From Nitratireductor luteus (lineage in GTDB: Bacteria > Pseudomonadota > Alphaproteobacteria > Rhizobiales > Rhizobiaceae), in assembly GCF_026162365.1 (NCBI RefSeq), contig NZ_JAOANW010000022.1, positions 1 through 45,403 of the forward strand: a stretch of 45,403 nucleotides of DNA, given 5' to 3'. The notes beneath the pieces were generated by a model. The model saw only the letters and a program-made list of their open reading frames with translations, was not told the DNA's origin and searched no databases. The position numbers and the translations under genes were made by a program. Of this stretch, positions 14,560 through 23,027 are shown piece after piece (the first letter of the stretch is position 1; every line of letters begins with the position of its first letter).

Positions 14560-15742
14560 CGAAGCGCTCGACCGCATGCTCGACGGCGTGCGCGCACTGG
14601 GCAGCGAGGAAGTGGCCATAGCGGCCGCCGGCGGGCGTGTTCTGGCTTCGGCGCTGAGTGCGCAGCGAACCCAGCCTCCATTCGACGCCGCCGCCATGGA
14701 CGGATATGCCGTGCGCGCGGCCGACGTCGCCGCTCTGCCGGCCCGCCTGCGCCTGATCGGTGTTTCCGCCGCCGGCAAGCGCCATGCTGGCAGCCTCGGC
14801 CCCGGTGAGACAGTCCGGATTTTCACCGGCGCGCCGATGCCCAAGGGGGCCGACGCGATCCTCATTCAGGAGAACGCCGAGGCCGACGGCGATGTCATCG
14901 AAGCAAGGGAGGGCGTGGAGCCCGGTCGGCATATCCGGCGGGCCGGGCTCGATTTCGAGCAGGGAGATGTTCTGCTCGATGCCGGCCGCGTTCTCGATCC
15001 CGCCGCCCTCTCGCTGGCCGGAGCCGCAGGTTACGGCCGCCTGCCGGTCGTGCGCCGTCCGCGGATCGCCATCATCGCCACGGGCGACGAGCTCGTGCCG
15101 CCGGGAACCGAGCCCGGCCCTGACCAGATCGTGGCGTCCAACAATCTGTCCGTGGCGGCGCTGGCGCGTGCGGACGGCGCCGAAATCGTCGATCTTGGCA
15201 TCGTCGGCGACGATCGCGCCGCCATCGCCGGGGCCATACAGGCGGCGCTCGGCGAAGCGGCCGATATCATCGTCACGCTCGGCGGCGCCTCGGTCGGAGA
15301 ACACGATCTGGTGCGCGAGGTGCTCGTCGGCGAAGGCATGGAGCTCGCCTTCTGGAAGATCGCGATGCGTCCTGGAAAGCCACTGATGTTCGGCCGGCTG
15401 GGCGGAGCCCGGGTTCTGGGATTTCCCGGCAATCCGGTCTCGACCTTCGTGTGCGCGCATCTGTTCCTGAGGCCTCTGATCGCCCGGTTTTCCGGCCGCA
15501 CCTACCTGCCCGAACTGCGCTCGGCCATTCTTGCCCAACCGATGAAGGCCAACGACCATCGCCAGGACTACGTGCGCGCCTCGGTCATTTCCGGGCAGGA
15601 CGGGCTGATGGCCTCGCACTTCGATGTGCAGGATTCCTCCATGCTGTCGACCCTGGCGGCCGCTAACGCCCTTATCATCCGCGAACCCGGTGCCCCGGCG
15701 AGCGCGGCCGGAGACCGCTGCCGCGTACTGATGCTGCGATAA
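14531..15742 (+). CDS. moeA: Molybdopterin molybdenumtransferase MoeA
   Basis: Inserts molybdate into adenylylated molybdopterin. The 403-residue protein has the MoeA N-terminal region ([13 protein letters not shown], then [15 protein letters not shown]), the central MoCF domain with [12 protein letters not shown] and [24 protein letters not shown], and [10 protein letters not shown]...FPGNPVST, and a short C-terminal barrel (RQDYVRASV). The ATG at 14531 follows GGGAG and lies inside the end of moaC, so the two Moco genes are likely coupled. The known alphaproteobacterial order moaC-moeA-lexA is preserved. Confidence 0.96.
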   Translation: MDPMALLPVDEALDRMLDGVRALGSEEVAIAAAGGRVLASALSAQRTQPPFDAAAMDGYAVRAADVAALPARLRLIGVSAAGKRHAGSLGPGETVRIFTGAPMPKGADAILIQENAEADGDVIEAREGVEPGRHIRRAGLDFEQGDVLLDAGRVLDPAALSLAGAAGYGRLPVVRRPRIAIIATGDELVPPGTEPGPDQIVASNNLSVAALARADGAEIVDLGIVGDDRAAIAGAIQAALGEAADIIVTLGGASVGEHDLVREVLVGEGMELAFWKIAMRPGKPLMFGRLGGARVLGFPGNPVSTFVCAHLFLRPLIARFSGRTYLPELRSAILAQPMKANDHRQDYVRASVISGQDGLMASHFDVQDSSMLSTLAAANALIIREPGAPASAAGDRCRVLMLR

Positions 15743-15766
15743 TCCTGCCCGAATTTTGGTATTGCG

Positions 15767-15781
15767 GAACACAACTGGAAC
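15767..15781 (+). promoter_or_regulatory. LexA operator (SOS box) GAAC-N7-GAAC upstream of lexA
   Basis: GAAC (15767-15770), seven bases, GAAC (15778-15781). This is the complement form of the direct repeat GTTC-N7-GTTC known as the alphaproteobacterial LexA box. It lies 49 bases before the lexA ATG, where it would autoregulate lexA. Confidence 0.8.
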
Positions 15782-15792
15782 AGATACGGTCT

Positions 15793-15807
15793 GTTCTGGT
15801 TTTGTTT
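15793..15807 (+). promoter_or_regulatory. Second, imperfect SOS box GTTC-N7-GTTT
   Basis: GTTC (15793-15796), seven bases, GTTT (15804-15807), one mismatch from the GTTC-N7-GTTC consensus, 11 bases downstream of the perfect box and 23 bases before the lexA ATG. Its orientation is opposite to the first box. Whether LexA binds it is unknown. Confidence 0.4.
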
Positions 15808-15830
15808 TTCTGATTCCTGAGGTTGGAACA

Positions 15831-16547
15831 ATGCTGACGCGCAAACAGCACGAGTTGCTGCTCTTCATTCACGAACGGTTGAAGGAGACGGGCATTCCGC
15901 CTTCCTTCGACGAGATGAAGGAGGCGCTGGATCTTGCTTCCAAATCGGGCATTCACCGCCTGATCACGGCGCTGGAGGAACGCGGCTTCATCCGCCGCCT
16001 GCCGAACCGTGCCCGGGCGCTGGAGGTGCTACGCCTTCCCGATTCCATCGCACCCGGCCTCAACGCCCAGCGCGGGTTCTCGCCCAGCGTGATACAAGGC
16101 AGCCTTGGCAAGCCACCCGCCTCTTCCCGCCCGAAACCCGCCGCAAGCAATGACGACGATGTCAGCGTGGTCTCCATACCGGTCATGGGCCGGATCGCCG
16201 CCGGCGTGCCTATCGAGGCCATTCAGCATCAGACGCATTCCATCGGCGTCCCGCCGGACATGTTGACGGGCGGCGAACACTACGCGCTCGAGGTCAAAGG
16301 GGACTCGATGATCGAAGCCGGCATTTTCGACGGCGATACGGTGATCATCCGCGAGACGCAGACAGCCAATCCGGGCGAAATCGTCGTCGCGCTGGTCGAC
16401 GAGGAGGAGGCAACGCTCAAGCGCTTCCGCCGCAAGGGCGCCTCGATCGCCCTGGAGGCGGCCAACCCCGCCTATGAGACGCGCATCTTCGGCCCCGACC
16501 GGGTCAAGGTCCAGGGCAAGCTTATCGGGCTGATCCGGCGCTACTGA
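15831..16547 (+). CDS. lexA: SOS transcriptional repressor LexA
   Basis: Represses DNA-damage genes and cleaves itself when stimulated by RecA filaments. The 238-residue protein has an N-terminal winged helix-turn-helix (about 1-68, [20 protein letters not shown]), a long linker (about 70-112, longer than in E. coli LexA but usual in alphaproteobacteria), the A124-G125 cleavage bond in GRIAAGV, and the Ser/Lys dyad S159 (KGDSMIEAG) and K197 (ATLKRF). The ATG at 15831 follows GAGG. Two candidate LexA boxes lie just upstream. Its last 7 bases overlap the 3' end of the convergent comEC gene. Confidence 0.98.
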   Translation: MLTRKQHELLLFIHERLKETGIPPSFDEMKEALDLASKSGIHRLITALEERGFIRRLPNRARALEVLRLPDSIAPGLNAQRGFSPSVIQGSLGKPPASSRPKPAASNDDDVSVVSIPVMGRIAAGVPIEAIQHQTHSIGVPPDMLTGGEHYALEVKGDSMIEAGIFDGDTVIIRETQTANPGEIVVALVDEEEATLKRFRRKGASIALEAANPAYETRIFGPDRVKVQGKLIGLIRRY

Positions 16548-18871
16548 TCCTGGCCTGTCTTGCGCCGGTAGGGCGGAAGGCCGCGGGCGGCGCGTGAATA
16601 TTGCCGCTGCGTGTGCCAGGGCCGATAGGGCTGACTGATCGCCTGAGCTAATTCGGCCCCTGCTTCACCGAGGCCTGCTAGCCAGACCGCTGCACTTCCC
16701 CTGAGCGCGAGGTCGCGTTTTGTGAAGACGAGCGCCTTGCTCCCGGGGCACAGGTTTGAAGCCGTTGCGTCGTCGACGACGATTAGGGATGCTGTTTCAC
16801 AGACTGGCTTTGCCGCTGCGGCATTCTCGGCGTGGGCAATAAGATGCCCAGCCGGGTTATCTATAAGACAGAGCCCATTGACGCAGGAAAACTGGCGGGA
16901 TTTCATCTCGGGCGCAGCGGTCTTGCCGGCAACCAGCGGCTTGACCACCATCTTGGCATTCAGGGCACGGGTCCAATCGTCCATCGTGAAACCGTTGGGC
17001 CGGGCGCGGTTGACCGCCAGTCCGCCATCGGCCGTCCTCACCCCCATCAGCCGGCCATCCTCGCTTATCAGCACGGCGGGCAGTTCGCGCGCGACAAGAA
17101 GCCCGAAGCCGACGATCGCCAGCGGCGCGGCCAGCAGCCTTGCGCGCGTGGTCGACAGGACGGCCACGACGAAGGCCACCGTCAGCAGCAGAAATGCCGG
17201 CAGCGGCATCAGGCCGACGGCATCGATGGGGGATCTGTCGGATATCCATTCGGCAATGGCGATGACCGCCGCTATAGCGCGTCCCATGATCGACAGGAAG
17301 AATCCGTCCAGTCCGAAGGGCATGGCGAATATCGCCAGGACCGCCGCAGGCATGGCCACAAGGGAGACAAGCGGCATGGCGGCGAGATTGGCCGGGAGCG
17401 CGAGCGGCGAAGCGCGCTGGAAATGCCACGCGCCGAACAGCGTCGTCGCCAGTCCCGCGATCACGGACGTCGCTGCGAGCCCTGCGGCGAAGACGAGCAC
17501 TGTGCGCAACAGGTTGCGCGCCAGGCCTGCTGGCGGCACGCGACCGCGTTCCCGCCGACCCATGCGCCAGTCGGTCCAGCCGGCATAGGCGGCAATGAGC
17601 GCCGCTGTGGCGGCGAACGACATCTGGAAGCTCGGGCCGACCACCTCGTGCGGCGAAATGATGATGATGATCAGCGCGGCGATGGCCAGATTGCGCATGG
17701 TTATGGCGGCGCGATCGAACAGCAGCGCCGCCAGCATCACCGCGAGCATGATGTAGCTGCGCTGGGCGGCCACGGCCGAGCCCGAGAAGAACAGATAGAG
17801 CGTGCAGAATGCGAGCGCCGCGCCGGCGGCGTATTTCTTCACCGGCACGCGCTGCGAGAATTGCGGGAAAAGGGCCGCGCCCGCCCGCGCCATTGCCATC
17901 ACGGTGGCGGCCACCAGGGCCATATGGAGCCCGGATATTGCCAGGATGTGGGCAAGACCGGAGCGCCGCAGCCATTCGTTTATAGGCTCTGGTATGCCGG
18001 CGCGCATGCCGACGATCATGGCGGCTGCCACCTGCCCTTCCGCGCCGGGAACCGCATGCCTGATACGTGCCGCGAGCCCTTCCCGCGCCGCCTGCAGCCA
18101 GCGCGCCGGTCCCGCGGTCAGGCCGTCATCCGCCACCACCGCCGCCCGCTCGGGGTTGGACAGGAAGAAGCCGACTGCTCCTATCCCGTTGAAATAGCTT
18201 GAGAAGGAAAAATCATAGGCGCCGGGGCGGACCGGACCGGAAGGGCTCATCAGGCTGGCAAGCCCGCTGATGCCGTCGCCGGCGGCAAGGCCCTCCGGCA
18301 CCGAACGGGCGCTCAGCCGCACGCGGGCCGGCGGATAGCGCAGTTGGGGCCGCTCGGTCGCCACGATGTCGATCGTCAGCCGCAGGCGCCCGCTTGCCTG
18401 GTGCTCCAGGCTCACCAGCCGCCCGGTGATCCTGGTGGTCACGTCCGATCCCATCATCGACGTCGAAGCGCGCCAGGTTTCGAGCTTGCCCAGCAAGGCG
18501 CCGGCCAGGATCAGCAGGATCGCTCCGCTGATGAACGGCAGGATGCGACGATCGCGGGAAAGAAAAGTGACGACGAGAAGCAGGCATAGCGAGAGCACCA
18601 GCGGCAGTGCTTCGGGCTCCCACGGCAGCGCGAAATACGCCGCCGCGCCCGCACCCAGAAGAACGGGCAGGCACAGGAATGTCCCGCCGCGCGCCGCGTC
18701 CCGCGAGATCGCGGCGGGAAAACCCCGCCAGAAGGCAATGAAGGCCGGCACCTGTGGCCGCTGTTCGGGCATGTCTGCCGGCACGGGCGCCGGCGGCGCG
18801 AGCGGACGCGCTGTTCCCGGCAGGAACAATCCGCGCTCGCTGTCCGCCACTGCCGCCTTGTCGTCCCCCAC
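16541..18871 (-). CDS. comEC: ComEC/Rec2-family DNA-uptake channel protein
   Basis: Predicted inner-membrane channel related to the natural-transformation protein ComEC. The 776-residue protein has an N-terminal DUF4131-like region with membrane segments and an extracytoplasmic OB-like part (about 40-230), then the Competence domain of many membrane helices (about 270-540), including [34 protein letters not shown] and the [12 protein letters not shown] segment. The C-terminal part lacks the HxHxDH metallo-beta-lactamase motif found in full-length ComEC proteins. The start at 18871 is a GTG after a purine-rich stretch and is uncertain. It converges on lexA and diverges from gltX. Confidence 0.88.
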   Translation of the reverse strand: MGDDKAAVADSERGLFLPGTARPLAPPAPVPADMPEQRPQVPAFIAFWRGFPAAISRDAARGGTFLCLPVLLGAGAAAYFALPWEPEALPLVLSLCLLLVVTFLSRDRRILPFISGAILLILAGALLGKLETWRASTSMMGSDVTTRITGRLVSLEHQASGRLRLTIDIVATERPQLRYPPARVRLSARSVPEGLAAGDGISGLASLMSPSGPVRPGAYDFSFSSYFNGIGAVGFFLSNPERAAVVADDGLTAGPARWLQAAREGLAARIRHAVPGAEGQVAAAMIVGMRAGIPEPINEWLRRSGLAHILAISGLHMALVAATVMAMARAGAALFPQFSQRVPVKKYAAGAALAFCTLYLFFSGSAVAAQRSYIMLAVMLAALLFDRAAITMRNLAIAALIIIIISPHEVVGPSFQMSFAATAALIAAYAGWTDWRMGRRERGRVPPAGLARNLLRTVLVFAAGLAATSVIAGLATTLFGAWHFQRASPLALPANLAAMPLVSLVAMPAAVLAIFAMPFGLDGFFLSIMGRAIAAVIAIAEWISDRSPIDAVGLMPLPAFLLLTVAFVVAVLSTTRARLLAAPLAIVGFGLLVARELPAVLISEDGRLMGVRTADGGLAVNRARPNGFTMDDWTRALNAKMVVKPLVAGKTAAPEMKSRQFSCVNGLCLIDNPAGHLIAHAENAAAAKPVCETASLIVVDDATASNLCPGSKALVFTKRDLALRGSAAVWLAGLGEAGAELAQAISQPYRPWHTQRQYSRAARGLPPYRRKTGQDQ

Positions 18872-18985
18872 CGCCCGAACACCCCGCAGGCTTGCACCCC
18901 AAGCGGCCTATGCTACATGACGGGCAGCCGATTTCCAGCCGCGACGGCCACCGCCGCGCCGCAACCCGAACATTCAGGAACCAGC

Positions 18986-20413
18986 ATGTCCCGTCCCGTC
19001 ATCACCCGCTTCGCCCCCTCGCCCACCGGCTATCTTCACATCGGCGGCGCGCGAACGGCGCTCTTCAACTGGCTCTACGCCAGACATACCGGCGGTAAGA
19101 TGCTCCTGCGCATAGAGGACACCGACCGGCAGCGCTCGACGGAGGCCGCCACGGCGGCCATACTCGACGGTCTGTCATGGCTCGGCCTGCTGTGGGATGG
19201 GGAGCCGGTCTCGCAGTTCGAGCGCGCCGACCGCCATCGCGAGGTGGCCCTCGAGCTTCTGGAAAAGGGCGAGGCCTATTACTGCTATGCCTCGCAGGCC
19301 GAGTTGGAGGCCATGCGCGAAAAGGCGCGCGCAGAGGGCCGCCCGCCCCGCTATGACGGCACATGGCGCGATCGCGCGCCGTCGGAAGCGCCGCAGGACG
19401 TCAAGCCGGTCATCCGCATAAAGGCGCCGCGCGAGGGCGACACCGTCATCCACGACAAGGTTCAGGGCGAGGTCCGCTTTCCCAACAAGGACCTGGACGA
19501 CTTCATCATCCTGCGTTCCGACGGCTCGCCCACATATATGCACGCCGTGGTCGTCGACGATCACGACATGGGCATCACCCACATCATCCGCGGCGACGAT
19601 CACCTGACCAACGCGGCGCGCCAGGCGCTCATCTACAAGGCCATGGGCTGGGAGGTGCCTGTCATGGCGCATATCCCCCTGATTCACGGCCCGGATGGCG
19701 CCAAGCTTTCCAAGCGGCATGGAGCGCTGGGCGTCGAGGCCTACCGGGCCATGGGCTATCTGCCGGAGGCCCTGCGCAACTATCTCGTGCGGCTTGGCTG
19801 GAGCCATGGCGACGACGAGATCATCTCGACGGCGCAGATGATCGAGTGGTTCGAGATCGAGGATGTCAACAAGGGTGCGGCGCGCTTCGACTTCCAGAAG
19901 CTCGAGGCGGTCAACGGCCACCATATGCGCCATACGCCAGACGACGAACTGCTCGAAATCCTGATGGAAACGCTGCCTCATCTTACCGATGGAAATGTCA
20001 TCCTCGAAAAGCTGGACGAGCGAAGGAAAGCACAGCTCCGTGCTGCGCTTCCTGGTTTGAAGGAGCGCGCAAAAACATTGGTAGAACTTGTTGATGGTGC
20101 TGGGTTTCTCTTTGCAGAACGCCCCCTCGCGTTCGAGGAAAAGGCTAGCCTCCTGCTGGATGATGACGCGCGGGCCATGCTGGGGCGACTCGCCGACGAT
20201 CTGGCTGCCATGCCTGCATGGTCGGCCGACGATTGCGAATCCGCGGTGCGGGCATTCGCCGAGAAAACCGGGCTCAAGCTGGGCAAGGTCGCACAGCCAT
20301 TGCGTGCTGTGCTGACCGGGCGCACGACTTCCCCGGGCATATTCGACGTACTGGATGTGCTTGGACAGGAAGAATCGCTAGCCCGCATAAGGGATCAGGC
20401 ACGCGCGGCGTAA
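18986..20413 (+). CDS. gltX: Glutamate--tRNA ligase
   Basis: Charges tRNA-Glu (and possibly tRNA-Gln, as many alphaproteobacteria lack GlnRS and use transamidation). The 475-residue class I synthetase has the HIGH-type signature HIGG (18-21) in [16 protein letters not shown], the KMSKS-type KLSKR (240-244), [10 protein letters not shown], and an all-helical anticodon-binding C-terminal half. The ATG at 18986 follows AGGAACC; an in-frame extension to 18917 lies in the comEC-gltX divergent gap. Alphaproteobacteria often carry two gltX genes; this one's tRNA range cannot be decided from sequence alone. Codons around 20060-20115 are noticeably less GC-rich than the rest. Confidence 0.96.
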   Translation: MSRPVITRFAPSPTGYLHIGGARTALFNWLYARHTGGKMLLRIEDTDRQRSTEAATAAILDGLSWLGLLWDGEPVSQFERADRHREVALELLEKGEAYYCYASQAELEAMREKARAEGRPPRYDGTWRDRAPSEAPQDVKPVIRIKAPREGDTVIHDKVQGEVRFPNKDLDDFIILRSDGSPTYMHAVVVDDHDMGITHIIRGDDHLTNAARQALIYKAMGWEVPVMAHIPLIHGPDGAKLSKRHGALGVEAYRAMGYLPEALRNYLVRLGWSHGDDEIISTAQMIEWFEIEDVNKGAARFDFQKLEAVNGHHMRHTPDDELLEILMETLPHLTDGNVILEKLDERRKAQLRAALPGLKERAKTLVELVDGAGFLFAERPLAFEEKASLLLDDDARAMLGRLADDLAAMPAWSADDCESAVRAFAEKTGLKLGKVAQPLRAVLTGRTTSPGIFDVLDVLGQEESLARIRDQARAA

Positions 20414-20465
20414 GGCTTTGCGCTAAATTCCCCCGTTGCAGTGCAGCATTGGCAGTTTGTCAAGC

Positions 20466-20494
20466 TTGGCAGGGATTGTTAAATGCGATAGCTA
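20466..20494 (+). promoter_or_regulatory. Candidate sigma-70-type promoter for gltA
   Basis: TTGGCA (20466-20471), a 17-base spacer, and TAGCTA (20489-20494) lie in the 160-base gap between gltX and gltA, about 80 bases before the gltA ATG. Spacing is ideal and both boxes are near consensus. Confidence 0.4.
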
Positions 20495-20574
20495 ATGCCC
20501 ACGTCAGATGAACCGCCTTCCCCAGCGCGGTGGAGATTTCTGCCCCGAGTTTCAAGACATGAGAGGTGTTTGTG

Positions 20575-21864
20575 ATGACCAATTCCAATGCAAAGCTGGA
20601 GCTCGGAGGAGAAAGCAAGGAATATGACGTACTGCATGGCACTGTCGGCCCGGACGTCATCAACATCTCGTCGCTCTACAACGACACAGGGATGTTCACC
20701 TACGATCCCGGCTTTACATCGACGGCGAGCTGCGAATCCAAGATAACCTATATTGACGGCGACGAAGGCACGCTGCTTCACCGCGGTTACCCGATCGACC
20801 AACTGGCCGAGCACGGTGATTTTCTGGAAGTCTGCTATCTGCTTCTTTACGGTGAACTGCCGACCAAGACCCAGAAGGACGATTTCGACTACCGGGTGAC
20901 GCACCACACGATGGTGCATGAGCAGATGAACCGCTTCTTCACCGGTTTCCGCCGCGACGCACACCCCATGGCCGTGATGTGCGGCGTGGTCGGTGCCATG
21001 TCGGCCTTCTATCACGATTCCACCGACATCTCCGACCCGCATCAACGCATGGTGGCCAGCCTGCGGATGATCGCCAAGATGCCTACCATCGCGGCGATGG
21101 CCTACAAATACCATGTCGGCCAGCCCTTCGTTTATCCGCGCAACGAGTTGAGCTATGCGGCCAATTTCCTGCATATGTGCTTCGCGGTGCCGTGCGAGGA
21201 ATATAAGGTCAACCCGGTCCTGGCGCGCGCCATGGAGCGCATCTTCATCTTGCATGCCGATCACGAGCAGAACGCTTCCACCTCCACTGTGCGGCTTGCC
21301 GGTTCCTCGGGCGCGAACCCGTTTGCCTGCATTGCCGCCGGCATCGCCTGCCTTTGGGGCCCTGCGCATGGCGGCGCCAACGAGGCGGCGCTCAATATGC
21401 TGGACGAGATCGGCACGGTCGATCGTATCCCCGAATATATCGAGCGGGCCAAGGACAAGAATGATCCATTCCGCCTGATGGGCTTTGGGCATCGCGTCTA
21501 CAAGAACTACGATCCCCGCGCCAAGATCATGCAGAAGACCTGCCACGAGGTGTTGGGCGAACTCGGCATCAAGGACGACGTGCAACTCGACATCGCCATG
21601 GAACTCGAGCGCATCGCGCTGACAGATGATTACTTCATCGAGAAAAAGCTCTACCCGAATATCGATTTCTATTCCGGTATCACGCTGAAGGCGCTGGGCT
21701 TCCCGACCACGATGTTCACGGTCCTGTTCGCGCTGGCGCGCACGGTCGGCTGGATTGCCCAGTGGAAGGAAATGATCGAGGATCCGAGCCAGAAGATCGG
21801 GCGCCCGCGCCAGCTCTATACCGGCGCCACGCAGCGCGACTACGTGCCGATTGCCAAGCGCTGA
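20575..21864 (+). CDS. gltA: Citrate synthase (type II, hexameric)
   Basis: Condenses acetyl-CoA and oxaloacetate, the entry step of the TCA cycle, using the acetyl-CoA made by the PDH complex encoded upstream in this window. 429 residues, the standard length for the NADH-sensitive Gram-negative form, with the N-terminal beta-rich extension ([21 protein letters not shown]), YRGYPID-type [11 protein letters not shown], the catalytic-histidine region [28 protein letters not shown], and [18 protein letters not shown] at 20575 is 8 bases after GAGAGG; a GTG at 20566 overlaps that site and is rejected. A strong terminator follows. Confidence 0.98.
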   Translation: MTNSNAKLELGGESKEYDVLHGTVGPDVINISSLYNDTGMFTYDPGFTSTASCESKITYIDGDEGTLLHRGYPIDQLAEHGDFLEVCYLLLYGELPTKTQKDDFDYRVTHHTMVHEQMNRFFTGFRRDAHPMAVMCGVVGAMSAFYHDSTDISDPHQRMVASLRMIAKMPTIAAMAYKYHVGQPFVYPRNELSYAANFLHMCFAVPCEEYKVNPVLARAMERIFILHADHEQNASTSTVRLAGSSGANPFACIAAGIACLWGPAHGGANEAALNMLDEIGTVDRIPEYIERAKDKNDPFRLMGFGHRVYKNYDPRAKIMQKTCHEVLGELGIKDDVQLDIAMELERIALTDDYFIEKKLYPNIDFYSGITLKALGFPTTMFTVLFALARTVGWIAQWKEMIEDPSQKIGRPRQLYTGATQRDYVPIAKR

Positions 21865-21883
21865 TCGACGCTGTGAAAGATGC

Positions 21884-21912
21884 AAGGCCCCGTTTGCAGC
21901 GGGGCCTTTTTC
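21884..21912 (+). terminator. Intrinsic terminator after gltA
   Basis: Perfect 9-base stem AAGGCCCCG (21884-21892) and CGGGGCCTT (21900-21908) with a 7-base loop, running into TTTTT (21907-21911). It begins 20 bases after the gltA stop and separates it from the convergent gene ending at 21923. Confidence 0.92.
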
Positions 21913-21922
21913 TTGAGATCTT

Positions 21923-22621
21923 CTATCCGGTGACCCGGCGCCCTGTGCGCGCCAGAAAATTAGCGGCGATGCTGTCGGGGACGCTGCGGTTGCGAAAATC
22001 CCGGATCACCTCCGACCATGCGAACCGGATCGAGTTCTCCACGATCTCCCGGTCATAGCGCTTGAGGCTGTCCTCTATCGGGGCCCACCGGTAAAGTGCG
22101 GCCGGACTTTCGGTGAAGCAATCGGCCCCCATGGCGAGATTTTGCCATTGGGTGTGTTCGAGCCGCGCCGCGAAGGTCTCCCGGTACTGCTTGACCAGGT
22201 CGTCACCCAGTTCCTCCCTGTTCTCGCCTAGGCCTGCCTCATGGCAATGGATCGCCAGCGCGCGTGCATGCGCCTGCAGCGTTCCGGAGGCGGCGACGCG
22301 TGAAGACACATGGACCGTGATATCGGACAGGCTGGCCGCGAAGACGTGGCGCTTGGCGATATTTATGGATTCCACGAAGACATCGTCCTCGAACATCGAC
22401 GGATACCGGGTGCCCATCCGCGTCTTGAGATAACCGTAAAGCTTCTTCTGCGAGACGAAAGCCGCGCGCGTCTGCGTGAAGCGCACAAGCCCATCGAGGC
22501 TATCGATGGGCTCGCGTTCCAGACGCACGGCCAGGCGCTGTGCGGCCTGCTTAAACAACGCTTTCGCCCTTGAGGCAAAGCTCCCGCGCGCAGCGGCATG
22601 GGGTTCGGCGGGTAAGACCAA
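21923..22621 (-). CDS. Protein of unknown function, no family recognised
   Basis: A 232-residue soluble protein; I do not recognise the family. It has a basic N-terminus (SRAKALFKQAAQRLAVRLERE), then segments such as VSQKKLYGYLKTRMGTRYPSMF and VESINIAKRHVFAASLSDITVHV that look like mixed helix and strand, and a helical C-terminal part ending DSIAANFLARTGRRVTG. No signal peptide, membrane segment or cofactor motif is visible. The start is a TTG at 22621 with AAAGGGA about 9 bases upstream; no ATG lies early in the frame. Codon use fits a real gene (GC-rich third positions). It converges on gltA and is divergent from the symporter pair. Confidence 0.7.
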   Translation of the reverse strand: MVLPAEPHAAARGSFASRAKALFKQAAQRLAVRLEREPIDSLDGLVRFTQTRAAFVSQKKLYGYLKTRMGTRYPSMFEDDVFVESINIAKRHVFAASLSDITVHVSSRVAASGTLQAHARALAIHCHEAGLGENREELGDDLVKQYRETFAARLEHTQWQNLAMGADCFTESPAALYRWAPIEDSLKRYDREIVENSIRFAWSEVIRDFRNRSVPDSIAANFLARTGRRVTG

Positions 22622-22748
22622 TGTCTCAATTCCCTTTGCTCAGCGGATCGCCAACACTCACCCATTCATTGTGGGTCCGATTCGGCTCGCCCGCAATGGC
22701 CGCTGTTAGAGACTTTCGTCGCTAACGACATCTAGGGAGGAGGACGTC

Positions 22749-23015
22749 ATGTCCATCGATAATATGGAGCTGCGGGATCGCTACTGGCAGAAGACGCGAA
22801 ATCTGACGATTTTCGTTCTCGCCTTGTGGGTGTTCTTCTCGCTAATCATCCCGGCAATGGTCGGAACGCTCAATTCCATGACGTTCCTTGGCTTTCCGCT
22901 CGGATTTTACATGATTGCCCAGGGCTCGCTCATCGCCTTCGTCGTCATCATCTGGTTTCAGAACTGGCGCCAGGACGCGATCGACGACGAGTTCGGCTTT
23001 GGCGAAGAAAGCTGA
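22749..23015 (+). CDS. DUF4212 small subunit of a sodium:solute symporter
   Basis: An 88-residue membrane protein with two hydrophobic helices (about 20-42, LTIFVLALWVFFSLIIPAMV, and about 52-72, YMIAQGSLIAFVVIIWFQNW), ending in an acidic tail (DDEFGFGEES). The RYWQKTRN start and the WRQDAIDDEFGF end are characteristic of the small partner encoded before VC_2705-type sodium symporters. Function is inferred from that constant pairing; it may stabilise or regulate the large subunit. A very strong ribosome site, AGGGAGGAGG, precedes the ATG, and the large subunit begins 12 bases after the stop. Confidence 0.9.
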   Translation: MSIDNMELRDRYWQKTRNLTIFVLALWVFFSLIIPAMVGTLNSMTFLGFPLGFYMIAQGSLIAFVVIIWFQNWRQDAIDDEFGFGEES

Positions 23016-23027
23016 GGAGGGCTCGTC

